Origin: Tuctoria greenei
Lineage: Eukaryota > Streptophyta > Magnoliopsida > Poales > Poaceae
Length of the DNA stretch: 64,000 nucleotides
Assembly: GCA_036927565.1 (NCBI GenBank)
Contig: JAYESD010000009.1
Location: 150,744,929-150,808,928 of the forward strand
Reading direction: 5' to 3'
Part shown: piece by piece, positions 1 to 10,848 of the stretch
How positions within the stretch are numbered: position 1 is the stretch's first letter
Layout of the letters: each line of letters starts with the position of its first letter
Made by a program: the position numbers and the translations under genes
The notes under the pieces: model-generated
Databases searched by the model: none
Seen by the model: the letters and a program-made list of their open reading frames with translations, nothing else
What the model was told of the DNA's origin: nothing

Positions 1-893
1 CGTGCAGCAGCTCAACGCCATCAAGACAGAGATGCTGCCGTTGCAGCCGCTCTTCAATGCCTCCCCAAAGCGCTCGGTAGCACCACCTTCATGCTAGCTC
101 GACTTCCATGCTACAACAAAAATAACGATCACGGTTGGATCCGTGACTGAAGGTTGGATCTGCAACCCTTGACATCGAGCGAGACACACGTGGCGGACGA
201 GGAGCATGGTTGCACGACAGCGATGAGCATGAGCAGCACGGCTGCCACAACGGTCGAGGAGCACGGCTGTCGCGACGGCGAGGAGCGCGAGCAGCACGGC
301 CTCTGCTACGACGAGGATGGCTAGGAGGCGGAAGCGGGCTGCCGACGCTTCGGCGATGAGGCAGAACTGCGGTAGAGCGAGGTTGGGGAGGAAGGAAATA
401 GAGGTGAGATTGGGGAGATGGATGGTGAGAGGGAGAGATTGCGGATAAGGACGTGAGGTGTCGGTGCTACTGCTGTTATAGACATATAGATTAGAGATGA
501 CTCTGTGTGAGTCATTGGATCGATAGTAGCGGAAGGTGGAGATATAAAGTGCAAGAGCAATCCGTGGGATGAAGCAGCGGACCAATCAGGAGCCATCATT
601 ATCACAGGCGTTTTTTTTTTGTTACGGGCCGCCTGTGAAAATCATTATATTTTCACAGGCAGTTGTTTGTTACGGACCTCCTGTGATAATGACTATTATC
701 ACATGCGGTTTTTGTTACAGACCGCCTGTGAAAATCAATACATTTTCACAAGCCGTTGTTTGTTACGGACCGACTGTGATATTCTATTATCACAGGCGGT
801 TATTAACTCATCTGACATTACAGGCGTAACTTTTAACAAACCGTCTGTAAAAAAATTAAGCAGACGCCCGTGAAAATGCATTTTGTAGTAGTG
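1..893 (-). mobile_element. CACTA (En/Spm) transposon, one end, truncated by window edge
   Basis: Read on the minus strand from 893, the sequence begins CACTACTACAAAATG, the terminal inverted repeat expected of CACTA elements. About 290 bp of subterminal repeats follow. A TATA-like ctttatatctcc lies near 540-555 (minus strand), followed by CT-rich transcribed-looking sequence. The flanking 894-896 is att, a candidate 3-bp target duplication, but the other end is outside the window so it cannot be confirmed. Positions 2-112 on + are an open frame with no start visible, which could be a captured host fragment or the element's own gene. No transposase motif is recognisable. Confidence 0.8.
601..893. 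repeat. CACTA subterminal repeats
   Basis: A core of about 10 bp (cacaggcggt / accgcctgtg), often extended by ccgtaac and by ttttcac, occurs roughly nine times in both orientations. Neighbouring copies are arranged head to head, so several could fold as hairpins, for example around 630-661, 686-710 and 722-756. Such arrays are the binding sites for the element's transposase in the CACTA superfamily. Copies have drifted (caggcagt, aagccgtt, cgactgtg), as expected for an old or deleted element. Confidence 0.8.
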
Positions 894-1234
894 ATTATGG
901 CAAAAAATGTTAAACTATGGTAAAATTAATCACTGCTTCGTATGCGAAATCGTATCCAAAACGACATTCTTTTTGAAACCGGAGGGAGTGTGTATTTCTC
1001 ATAAACTAGCACATACCTCAGTGGGGCTTACCAGAGCCCCACCTAATCCAGGCAGGCACGTAGCTAGGGGCCTCTGCCCACGAGGGCCGGGCATGGCTCC
1101 ACGGATGTGCAAGAACCCTCAGGTTGTAGTATGGTAGATTGGCTTGGCACCACTACATATTCAGTTGGGAGCGAGTGACCACCATGCATTGCTTCTTGGC
1201 CCGACAAAGGGGGCCAGTCCTCGCTGCACACCGT
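894..1234. other. host intergenic DNA, possible MITE remnant
   Basis: No supported gene. Around 976-990 is gaaaccggagggagt, close to the end of Stowaway/mariner-type MITEs (AAACGGAGGGAGTA). The matching left end is not clear, so this is at most a remnant. 1230-1234 (accgt) is the left target duplication of element A, so this segment was contiguous with 44632 onwards before that insertion. Confidence 0.5.
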
Positions 1235-4091
1235 TGTAACACCCAAAATTTAGAAAAGAAAAAAACGTAAAATAAATTTTTGTAGAGCCACAAAAATAAT
1301 TTTCATAGGAAATAAAATTCATATAAGGCAATTGCATCATGTTTGAATGATTGTGTGAAGTTTTTGAAATCTAAATTCGCTAGAAATTCAGTTTACAAAT
1401 TCAAAACATAAAAGAGAAGAAAAATAAAATAGAAAAGAAAAAGAAAAAGAAAAGAAAAAGGAAAAATCTTACCTTGGGCTGCAATCCCGCGCCGGCCCAA
1501 CTCCCCTCCCTTTCCCCTGCACCGGCCCACTTCACTCGCGCTCGCGCCCCCTCTCCCTCTCTCTGCCACTTCGTCGGGCACCGACGAGAACCGCCGCCGT
1601 TCACCGTCGCCGACCATTTTCCGCTCCATTTCGGGTCTTGCGACGCATCTAGGTGAGTTTCCCTTCCTCCCCTCTCTCATTTCCATCATTTTTCGCTAAG
1701 TTTGGTGGGCCGTACCGTAGATTAGGGCGCGCTGGCCAACTCTGGCCATGGCGCCGCCATCCCCATTGGCTCCGGTCGCCGCGCGCCGCCGCCCTGGTCA
1801 ATCCGGGTGACGTGGCCCTTTGCGAGCCATCCATTTTGGTTGAGCCGTTAAGATTAGATCCTAGATACCCCTTCAGCCTTTAAAATCCAAGCCATGCACT
1901 TTAAATCCAACGACCCACATTCAAATGCCCTTAACCGTTGGAGATTTTACATAGAACCCCCTAATTAGTTTAGAAAACCTCATGGACAGTTTTAAATAAT
2001 TACAGATTGGTCCAAAAACTTATAAAATCAACCCTGAACTTTCTGGAAATTAGGAAACTACTGGATAATTAAATAAAAAGTGTTTTAAAGTCCCTGGAAT
2101 ATTATAGAATAGCAAATAAATTTTGGAAAATTGCAGAATGACCCCTAAACTTTATGAAAATTGTTTTTAGCCTCTGGAATAGTTCTGATTTTGCAGAAAA
2201 GCCCCTAGAAATTCCAGAAATTAAATAGAAGTCCATAATTTCAATAAGATAATTATAAAAACAGATTTAAAATGTTTTAATTTATTTTCATTTCTGTAAT
2301 ATTTTTATAATTCATTTAAATTGCTGAATTAATCATAAATACTTTTTAAGTGCATTTAATTCTTGAAATTGATTTGCACATAGAAATAATTATTAAAAAT
2401 AGTGTAAAAATTGTAAAATGCACATTTTATGTTATAAATCTATTTTCAGCATATTTTGAAGGAGAAAATTTTCTAGAAAATTATAATAGGTTTCTAATAA
2501 ATATGAAAATGGTATAAAAATTGTTTAAAATATGTTTTACTCAATATATTTCATTTAACTCTAAATTCTCAATAAATTGGTCTATGTCTATAATTTAAAT
2601 TAACCATAAAATCACTTTTGCATAGGAATTTACGTTTATTTGAAGTGTTTGCATTCTATGTGTTCTTATTGTATGTTATTATTTCATTCATCGTCATAAA
2701 ATTAGAGTCGGGGCCAGAACCGACATTTAATCTTCAAGAGCAGTAATTTCCCATCGACCACCAGGCTCAATTTGGAAGCAAGTTCTTTGACCATCTTGCA
2801 CACTTTTTGTTAAGTTTTAGTTAGATGCATGTTAAATTAAAATATGAATCCTATGCTATGTTTCTCTAGTTTTTCCCAATAATTCCTTGTCGCTTGGTTT
2901 GGGTGTTTTACGTTTTATTAGTTCAGGCTTAGCCATGCTTAATTAAATATGGTCCATTTAACTACATGATATGTTTATTTTACTATGCTTCATGAAATGT
3001 GGCAAATATGAATTTAGTATATAGGAATCTGATAGGGGATTTGGTATGGATTGGTTCATGCGTGCACAAGACCTTCGTATGGGGCTTGACACCTATCGGA
3101 TTCTAAGGACAACTCTATGGAGGAAGTTGATAAGCCTTTTAGTATCACAACAGAATTGTATATGGGACAACTTGGTTTAGTAATTTGGTCTCTCCTGATG
3201 TAGCATAGGTAATTGAACGGGCAGGGAATGGGTTCAGAATTCTACCTTGGGATCCGCATGGCTCAAGAGGGGGCTTCTCCTAGCGGAGGGAAAATAGACT
3301 CCAGGTGCCGGAGCGGTGAAACCTTAGAGTACCCATTGCATGTCGGGAGAACCATCAGAAACACCTCGTAGTGATCTGCTGGCCACACACATTTGGAAGT
3401 GTGTAATGTGGTTAGCTACCACGGGCATCAGGGAGGTTTACCTTAGTCCACCTGGCAACAGGGGATGATATCACGAACTGTGGGTAAAGGATACACACTC
3501 TGCAGAGTCTTGTCAAACTATCTAGACAGCCGTGCACGTGGACACGAGCGGCTTGGAACCAAATTCATAATTAGCACATGGTAACATAATGGATGGTTTG
3601 GGCTTGTTCTTACCTGGTTATTTTGGGATGTTGGATGGGAATTTCACCTAGATGTAGGTGCTTAACAACAAATAGAGTAAGTTATAATTGCTATAGTGCT
3701 TTAACTATTATTTGCCATCCTTGTTATGAGCCTAATGTCATAACTTCCCAATTTGCGAGTACCGTTGGTACTCAAACTTGTTAGTTGCATATCCCCCCCA
3801 GTCTATGAAGATGAAGAGGTGGAGAACCAGAACTTCTATGGAGACCCCGATGAGATGTTCTAGGCTGGCGTATCCCCCATGCAATGCCTGTGCTTGGAGC
3901 CCTTTTATACGTTTTTCCACTACTTATGTACCTTTCTTTTAGACCTGGAAGGTCACTTATGTAATAAGGTGATGTACTCGAACATGGCATTATTTATGGT
4001 ATTTCACTTTCGTCTACACATGTATGAGTTGAACTGATCCTGGCATACATGTGGAAAGCATCTGATTGTCTTCTTATTACCAGGTGTGACA
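1235..4091 (+). repeat. 5' LTR of element A (core promoter deleted)
   Basis: Length 2857 bp against 3170 bp for the partner at 41457-44626. Most of the difference is one deletion just after the shared CT-rich stretch ending near 1570. It removes the block corresponding to about 41783-42118, including the TATA box and telo-box. After a GC-rich leader the LTR becomes strongly AT-rich (1950-2700), then resembles the LTRs of element B (2990-4091). The splice-donor-like AG|GTGAGT at 1651-1658 survives. Confidence 0.93.
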
Positions 4092-4274
4092 AAGTGGTAT
4101 CAGAGCCGTGTTGCCCATAGGACACAAGCCTAGATAGAAAAGGACGATTTAAAGACTTTACTATTTTCAAATATTATTAATTGTGAAAATTTATTTATAT
4201 TCTTTGCCTTGTACTTGTTTCAATTACTCCTTAATTTGTTTTCTTACTGACACTCTCCTGTTTCAAAATTGTAG
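1653..4274 (+). other. predicted 5'-leader intron of element A
   Basis: GTGAGT at 1653-1658 is a consensus plant donor preceded by AG. The interior is AT-rich as plant introns are. attgtag at 4268-4274 directly precedes the ATG of ORF0. The same layout appears in element B (47647-50140). If spliced, the message would lose the rest of the LTR and the primer site and could serve only for translation. This is inference from site consensus and conserved position; no transcript is seen. Confidence 0.4.
4095..4107 (+). other. primer-binding site, initiator tRNA-Met type
   Basis: TGGTATCAGAGCC begins 3 nt after the LTR end (CA at 4090-4091). This is the complement of the 3' end of plant initiator tRNA-Met, the usual primer of chromoviruses. 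Confidence 0.95.
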
Positions 4275-5153
4275 ATGGCCAACGTCTGGAGGACTGCCCC
4301 TATGTCCACTGGAGGATACGTACCAAACCGTAGGATTGCTGCCCGTCGCTCCCCACTCAACGACCCTCAATGTGACGTGGTGATTCGCACTGATGGAAGG
4401 GCCGCAGGACGACTTCGACTTTGACTTCGAGCTATACTACGTGATGCCAGCTACAGGCATGAGGGACTGTCACTCACCTATCACTCAATCGAGATGCAGC
4501 GCCCTTACAGGATAGAGTGGTCATGCAAGCTGCTCATCTACTATGGAGATGAGTTACTCAAGGTACACTGTACACCTGCCTCAAGGAGCTACCGTCGTCA
4601 TGCTGAACAAGATGCTAGTTGGGAGGCCATCACTTTCCGGAGTCACTCCTACCGGTACCAACTAAGGAACACCGTGCACGCCTACACACCCCAGAGTCCA
4701 AGTGGTACAGGCAACTTTGTCACCAGGTTCGTGGAGGGACCCCTGGACCTTCCACAAACTCACCAGGAGGTAGATGATGTGGAGCACCTCAGCATTCGAC
4801 TCCACAAGGCTCAACAGGAGATACAGGATGTTCGTGACATCACTGCGCACTATGAGAGGATGGTGAGGAGGTATCGTCAGATCACCGACGAGGACCCTAA
4901 TGGCTATGCTTCTGACACCTCCACGTGGATCCCAGATTCCCCAGACCGCCGTGCCGGTCGAGATGATACTCATTCACTGGACCAGTCTTCAGATGAGGAG
5001 CCACCTTCAGAGGAGCCTTCTGTGCCGCAGCAGCCCGCCAACTCTCCTCCACATGGCAACGAGTCCCATGGAAGCAACTCTGGTTATGATGGAGATTATG
5101 ATGAAGACCCAGATGAGGACCCTAAGGAGGAGGATCCCGAGGAGCGAGAGTAG
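4275..5153 (+). pseudogene. ORF0 of element A (extra ORF before gag, decayed)
   Basis: About 292 codons starting at an ATG right after gtag, with one in-frame TGA at 4422-4424. It is clearly homologous to the ORF0 of element B. Shared blocks are a basic start (S-T-G-G-x-V-P), an R-L-R-x-L-L-R-A...Y-R block, a Y-Y-x-x-E-L-L block, a heptad-like coiled-coil segment (V-D-D-V-E...R-R-Y-R-Q-I) and a very acidic C-terminus. The first residues keep A1, T6, A7, S10-G13, P16 and A21 of the histone H3 tail found in B, but not K4 or K9. No known enzyme domain is visible. I recall extra ORFs upstream of gag in some rice gypsy families (RIRE3/RIRE8 type) but cannot compare them here. Confidence 0.75.
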
Positions 5154-5402
5154 ACTTCGACCTATCCTTACGACTCAAGATTAAGACATTTACCCATCAT
5201 TTGTAATAAGAGCGCGTAGTGACGTATCTATGTATAATCTTGAGTTGTATGATTTGCTTTGAGAACTTGATTATCCATGTTTGAGTTTGTTTAATGAAAT
5301 GACTTTTACTGTTCATATTCCTTATTGATGCATATAGTGGGAAAATTGTATAGACTAGTTTCTCTCTGGCCCTCTTGTTCTAAATCAACACCTCAACCTC
5401 AG
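5154..5402 (+). other. spacer between ORF0 and gag of element A
   Basis: AT-rich non-coding stretch of about 250 bp. It ends in cctcaacctcag directly before the gag ATG, which looks like a 3' splice site. The equivalent spacer in B ends ttctctatacag|ATG. Confidence 0.5.
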
Positions 5403-5885
5403 ATGGCAGGAAGAGGAAGAGGACGTGGACATGGTGCACCACCCAATCAAAAAAATGAAGTTACGTTACCTTAATGGAATGGAAGAGGTGAACGTGGAGC
5501 ACCAGTTGCAAACCAAATGCAACAAATGATGGCAATGCAGGTGCAGATGATGCAAAATCTGACACAGATTATGAACAATATGCAGTAGGCTCAGCACGCA
5601 CCACCACCACCCCCACCTCCGAGATATTGCTTATGAGACTTCTTGAACACTCAACCTCCACGCTTTTCCAACGCTGTGGAGCCTATGGATGCTGACAAAT
5701 GGATCAAGACAATTGAAAATAAACTGAGGATTGTTCAATGCAAAGGAAGAGAAAGGGTACTACTAGCGTCGCACCAACTCACTGGACCTGCAGCTGACTG
5801 GTGTACTGCTTTTACAGCAGCCCATGCTAATCCAGACAACATAACATAGGAGGAATTTAGGGATAATTTTCACAATCATCATGTA
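5403..5885 (+). pseudogene. gag: gag of element A, 5' part
   Basis: Starts M-A-G-R-G-R-G-R-G, an RG-rich basic N-terminus shared with element B, then a Q/M-rich stretch. The conserved gag core follows (A-D-K-W-I-x-x-I-E, L-L-A-S-H-Q-L, A-A-D-W-C-T-A-F) typical of the chromovirus retrotrans_gag domain. In-frame stops lie near 5472, 5586, 5634 and 5847. The frame is cut at 5885 by element N and resumes at 15752. Gag would form the virus-like particle that packages element RNA in the cytoplasm; this copy cannot do so. Confidence 0.88.
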
Positions 5886-7570
5886 TGTTGAAGGCTGTTA
5901 TATACCAATTTCATCTGTCAATTTAACTCAATTATGTGAAGGATTTGTCATTTCTTGCACACATCACCTTTCTATCTAACCCAATTCCACTTGGACTTGG
6001 AGAAATATGTGTATGCAGCATTTTATGTAGGAAATGAGGAAATGTAGAGGGACCAATCCTATAAAATATCATCCCAGCAAATCAGGCGACGACACGTGGC
6101 ATCCCATGGATCAAATGGCCCACAAACAGAAGTATCCGAGGAGATCCAACGGTGTATCACCCATATACATCAATAGGACCCACCTGGTAGCCACCTGGAG
6201 AAAGCACACGAGAAACGGTGCAATGACCAGGTCGGCCGAACATGGGGGTCGGGCGACCTAGTCTTTTCACCAAACTCGGTCAGCCTCTATGTGTTGGCTC
6301 CTCCCGGCTCCCTGGAGTCAATGGTGACTGATTCGCGCGCTTTTGGTGGCGGGAACCGACCTCAACACTAATATAAATAGGATCCCCTACCCCTCACTTC
6401 AACACACACCTCTTGGGCATCATTCTATTGTATACACTATCTTCCATAGTCCTTAGAGGAGTTAGGATGTAGAGAGGAGAGCCTCTAGTCCCAAGTACAA
6501 ATTGGGAAAGGAGTAGAAGGAGTCTCTATTCCCAATTCCACATTGGGAAAGGTATGGCTTATGTATTCCTTCTTGTATTTGTGACTTTGTGCTCAATAAA
6601 GATATTATCTTTAGTCTTATTTTACACGTATACTTGGACAAAGCGTTTCTTGTTTGATTGTGGAGTCCATGTATGTGGAAGGTATAGTCTTTATGATTTC
6701 ACTCTCGTGATCACATCTTATGGTCATAAACACTATAGACCCCCACTATAGTCTATGTAGTTATGATATGATTATGTTATATGAATGACTTATGCTATGC
6801 TTCAACATTGGTTCAATGATGTTTAGGTTAGTCATTTCCTTAGGATGGCTTGTGCCATGGCTCCTAAGGTATTTGATTAGTATGCTAGCATGGTGCTAGG
6901 GTATTTAAGTAGCGTTGGATGTCTCGTAGACCCACGGATTGAAAAGAGGTAGGTAGTAGGTGGTGACATCCCTATCTGTCCTTTGTAATCCTCCACATTC
7001 GGCTATGCCACAAGGTCTTGGCGAGAGTCGCCCTAGTATTGCTAGGGGTAATCCCGTGCCCGATGTGTTGAATAGCATTGCATAGGAATTCATCATTGAC
7101 ATGACCATTAGTATCTACCTTAGGCTATGTATATGTATTAGGAGCATTGTAGGAGCAACTCACTTACTCTCAATCCAATCTCCCTCTAGGACCCATTTTA
7201 CCCTTTAGAATAGATTGCCTAGGTGTGTGTCACACTACCCCTATTATCGACTTTCCTCTGTCCGGATAATGGATTAGTATCCCATAGCTTGACCATAAGA
7301 GTAGTATATACTTTACTCCATTGCCTTCCTTTGGGATAAATACGATACCCTTGGGAATACTCATGGGTGAAATGCTACAACGGTATCTTCCGTGCGCTTG
7401 CGGATTTCATCTCTTTACCGAAGATGATCTGTGGTGTTAAGAAATACCAACAAGCATTTCTGGCGCCATTGCCGGGGATGATTTGTTAGCATATCTTAGG
7501 AGCCGTCAACAAGTATTTCTGGCGCCGTTGCCGGGGATGATTTGTTAGTATATCTTAGGAGCCATCAACA
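5886..7570 (+). repeat. 5' LTR of element N
   Basis: 1685 bp, near-identical in length and content to 14060-15746. TATA-like tataaata lies at 6372-6379. A segment near 6600-6740 reads like transcribed leader or polyadenylation context. The final 120 bp contain two tandem copies of a unit that includes the primer-binding site. Confidence 0.93.
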
Positions 7571-7596
7571 AGCATTTCTGGTGCCGTTGCCGGGGA
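7450..7596 (+). repeat. tandem primer-site units spanning the LTR end of element N
   Basis: A unit of about 59-60 bp, aacaagcatttctggcgccg... to ...cttaggagccgtc, occurs twice inside the LTR. The start of a third copy supplies the real primer site just beyond the LTR. The 3' LTR carries the same two internal units at about 15627-15746. Confidence 0.9.
7579..7596 (+). other. primer-binding site, tRNA-Asp type
   Basis: TGGTGCCGTTGCCGGGGA begins 9 nt after the LTR end. It differs at one base from the complement of the plant tRNA-Asp 3' end (TGGCGCCGTTGCCGGGGA). The LTR-internal copies at about 7461 and 7520 are as close or closer to that sequence. Confidence 0.8.
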
Positions 7597-9655
7597 AGGC
7601 AAAGGAAGTGAAGGATAGCTATCACTTGTGATTAAGCTATAGGAACTAATAGTTATTAGACAGGATTACCCTTGTTTGTTTTCTCCTTTGTGTGAAAACA
7701 GGGTAGTGTTGGCCAACCCATTGTATGGGATGGACAATGAGGATGCAAGTGCTCAACTGCAAGATGATTCAAGGCGTACCTCAAAAAATGTCCGCTAGGC
7801 AACACCATTGCCTTTCTACGGGAGAATTTCAGCTTTCAGTAGGAGCTAAAGTCATCCATACCCAAGCTTGGGGAAGGCTCCAATAGTTCTTCTTGGTTTT
7901 CGTCCACCATGGGGTGGATAGCTAGCTCTTCATCCAACACTCGTGTCATGGGTTGGCTCCACCAATCCATGACCACATTCATGCTGGAGCTGAAGGAGTC
8001 CTATTCTCATTCATCATGGATGATAAGAAGGTCTCCACTCAAGGGGTGGATTAAAGAATGCTCGAGTTCCCATAGCTTGTCATCCACACCACTTCACAAG
8101 GTGGATATGCTAGTTATGGAACTACACCTCCCATTGAAGTGTCATGAATATACATATCGTTAGAGATTTGTTTGGATAATCCAAGTCGTGGATATTCACA
8201 TGATTTGTGAAAATCCATGTCATCATGGGACGCGTGGGAATTATTTCCCTAAGACCCATGAGGACCTTTTTCAAACAACAACTCCAATGGCTACCTTTCA
8301 CAAGGAGGTCAAGGGTGGAATTAACATCACCCTTGTATGCAAAGAGGCTATGGCTTTCCAAGGGATTTAAGTCAACTAGCCTACCTTGAAGTATCTTGGC
8401 CAAGCAGAAATCAAGACAACATTCACATGAAGATCTTGGCCAAGGACAAGAACTTAAGGAGCATTCAAAGTCCAAGATATCCCACATCACTTGTTGGGAT
8501 TCCCACACTTCGACCAAACCCATTCAACCTAGGGCAAGTGACATTGTGGATAAAGCATTTCTTGTTTGATTGTGGAGTCCACATGTCATCATGCCCAAGG
8601 AAGCTTTTGGCTAACGTAACCCGTTTTTGAGTTGTTTTGTGTGTTCCTGATTAAAGTGCAGCTAGGTCAAAATTGTGAAGAGGTGGTTTGGCAAGAAAGT
8701 GGAAGGTTTCATCAAGCTCAAGTCACCATTGGGAGGATTTGAGGACACTTCTCTCCTTTAAACTCATTTTGAGTTTGAGGAAGAGAAATGTTCAAGATGA
8801 TGACCCAATAGAGGAGCCAGAACCTAATCCATTGCCAAATCCAATCTCAACTTGGCATTTGACATCAACCATCAAGCCTACGCCGAAAATCAAGGTTGTG
8901 AGTTTCTCACACAAAGACCTTCGTCACCTACTGCTCTTCAAATGAGGTATGAGTTTAGAATTTTTCATTGTTTGGTTTGCCATAGAATTGAATGTATTTG
9001 CTTGCATTTGTGATGAAGGTTGACACTTCCTCATCATTTAATTCTCATGCATCCTCATAAGAGTAAGTGTGGGTATTAACTTTTGGATCTCCAAAAGGGA
9101 ATCCCACCTTACTTGGAAAAATCTAAAACAAGTACCTAGAATCCTTTAAGCATTGTTTTGTAGACTTAGTCATTTTTGTCTAGGTTTAGTAAATAAAACT
9201 TTTGGGCATGACTTAATTGGTGAATTGGAATATAGAAGCTTGGGCATAGTGACAACCATAGTTTTTAATTGAGCTTCATGCATAGATGGTGTCACTAGAT
9301 TTCAAACTCCTAGGAATAAGTGATATCCTTGCTCTAAAATTTAATTGCATTTTTTGGAGGAGTCACTAAATTTTAAATTCCTAGTGAAGTTCAGGAGGAT
9401 AAAAATGATAATCTTGTTTGTCATGGTCTAAATGATAAAATTTGCTCTTGAAATCTAAGATGGTTAGAAACTTTAAAAGGTGTAGGGATCCATATAGTGT
9501 ATTTCTATCACATGCATTGCTATGAGTAGGAGCTTTAGAAAATATGCATCATTAATTATCCATAAATCTCCACTCTTATCAATGAATACCACTTTGATCA
9601 TAGATACACTTGACATTGGATCCAATGCATATCTGATTTTTTTTCTTCCCCGTAT

Positions 9656-9700
9656 GTACAAATGAAAGTTCGGTTACCTAACTCGAACGTTCATTTGTAC
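9656..9700. repeat. inverted repeat / hairpin
   Basis: gtacaaatgaa (9656-9666) pairs perfectly with ttcatttgtac (9690-9700) and gttcg (9668-9672) with cgaac (9684-9688). This leaves one internal mismatch and an 11-nt loop. Function unknown; it may be a small palindromic insertion. Confidence 0.8.
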
Positions 9701-10018
9701 AAGTCTCGGGAGCTAACCATCCCTCTCCATTCAAGAGAGGAAGTTTGCAGGAGTAATATTACTATGCAGACATTCATGAAGCTGATTGTTAGGATCCCTA
9801 GAGGATTCCATTTCAACATCTCTTGGCCAAGGAGTAAATTAGGATGGTTGTTATCTATCGGAAGTTATGGCTGAAGGTCAATCATAACTATACGAGGCTA
9901 GAGATTTCAAATGAGAACCCTCTATGAGCAACCAATGAGCTGCCACGAATGGGTCAGAGCATTATGCTCTCAACTATTTTAAGCACTCATTCAAGCTCAA
10001 GGGATTTGCCACCATCAT

Positions 10019-10410
10019 TGGGTACAAGTTATTCCTATGTGGCTAAGAGTTATGATGTACCATGACCAAGGAATGACATGATCACACCCAATTTATATTG
10101 GGTGTAGAATGTTCCTATGTGGCTAGAAGGTATGTCATACCTTAGCCAAGGAACAACAGATCACACTCAACCCATGTTGAGTGCATGTCATTCCTTTGTG
10201 GTTCTAGGTATGTTGTACCTTACCCAAGGAACAAATGATCATACCCAACACATGTTGGGCACATGTCACTCCCTTATGGAAAAAAGATATGATACACCTT
10301 AGCCAAAGAATGACGAACATACTCAATGTATGTTGAGTGCACGTCATTCCTTTCGATCTAAAGGTTATCATTATCCTGGCCAAGGAATGACAAATCGCAC
10401 CCAACACATG
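10019..10410. repeat. five imperfect tandem repeats of 78-80 bp
   Basis: Each unit has gt(c/t)attcct.tgtgg, then a (a/t)ccttagccaaggaa block, then a short palindrome. Unit anchors (attcct/cattcc) fall near 10031, 10111, 10189, 10267 and 10345. The palindromes alternate between acccaa...ttgggt and actcaa...ttgagt. Confidence 0.85.
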
Positions 10411-10714
10411 GATACCCTGATGTGCAGACGATCAACATCGAAAACACTCTATTCAACCACACTCATGGTGTCCATGGGAGGCAACACAACAATTAACACT
10501 CAACCCTCCATTGTCAAAGCCATGCTGCAACAAGGATAGGCCAACTCATGGCCTACCTCCGTTGTTAGGGTTTCAACCCCTATCACGGACCTTGATCAAG
10601 AATAAGCTTGGGGGAGGACCCCCACTTGAGGTAACTTGTATCACACCCACTACATTTTTATTTCAAATCATCCATTGCATATTTATTTTCCATCCATCCA
10701 TCATCCACCTTGCA

Positions 10715-10718
<4 letters not shown>

Positions 10719-10761
<43 letters not shown>
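10719..10761. repeat. (AT)n microsatellite
   Basis: About 21 uninterrupted AT units, preceded by a short (catc)n tract at 10691-10706. Confidence 0.97.
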
Positions 10762-10764
<3 letters not shown>

Positions 10765-10848
10765 GGTTAGATTTGCTTTCATCAAATAAAGATGTGCGGT
10801 AAAAATGATTTAGAATTCACATAAATGAAATGATGAATAGTTGTTCTG

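Larger units (their letters stand above)
7597..10835 (+). other. internal region of element N, left half, no coding potential
   Basis: Scattered short frames only; none shows gag or pol motifs and codon choice looks random. Around 8551-8583 a 33-bp stretch (ttcttgtttgattgtggagtcca core) repeats part of the element's own LTR (about 6638-6670). 8795-8940 is a proline/lysine-rich open stretch without recognisable domain. A hairpin, a 78-80-bp tandem repeat and an (AT)n tract are listed separately. Confidence 0.6.

Noticed and set aside
94..585. 163-residue frame on the minus strand at the left edge
   Set aside because: Low-complexity Leu/Ala-rich translation of a GCA-rich stretch inside the CACTA element. 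No domain and no homologous frame elsewhere in the window, so not called as a gene.
4095..4107. tRNA genes at TGGTATCAGAGCC and the tRNA-Asp-like sites
   Set aside because: These are complements of tRNA 3' ends only (12-18 nt) next to LTRs, i.e. primer sites.
5643..5849. Treating each short gag or pol frame as a separate gene
   Set aside because: They are pieces of single gag-pol frames broken by stops and insertions; merged into the element entries.
7450..7596. Possible CRISPR-like array (repeats of about 60 bp)
   Set aside because: Units are directly adjacent without unique spacers, contain a tRNA primer complement and sit at an LTR end in a plant genome.
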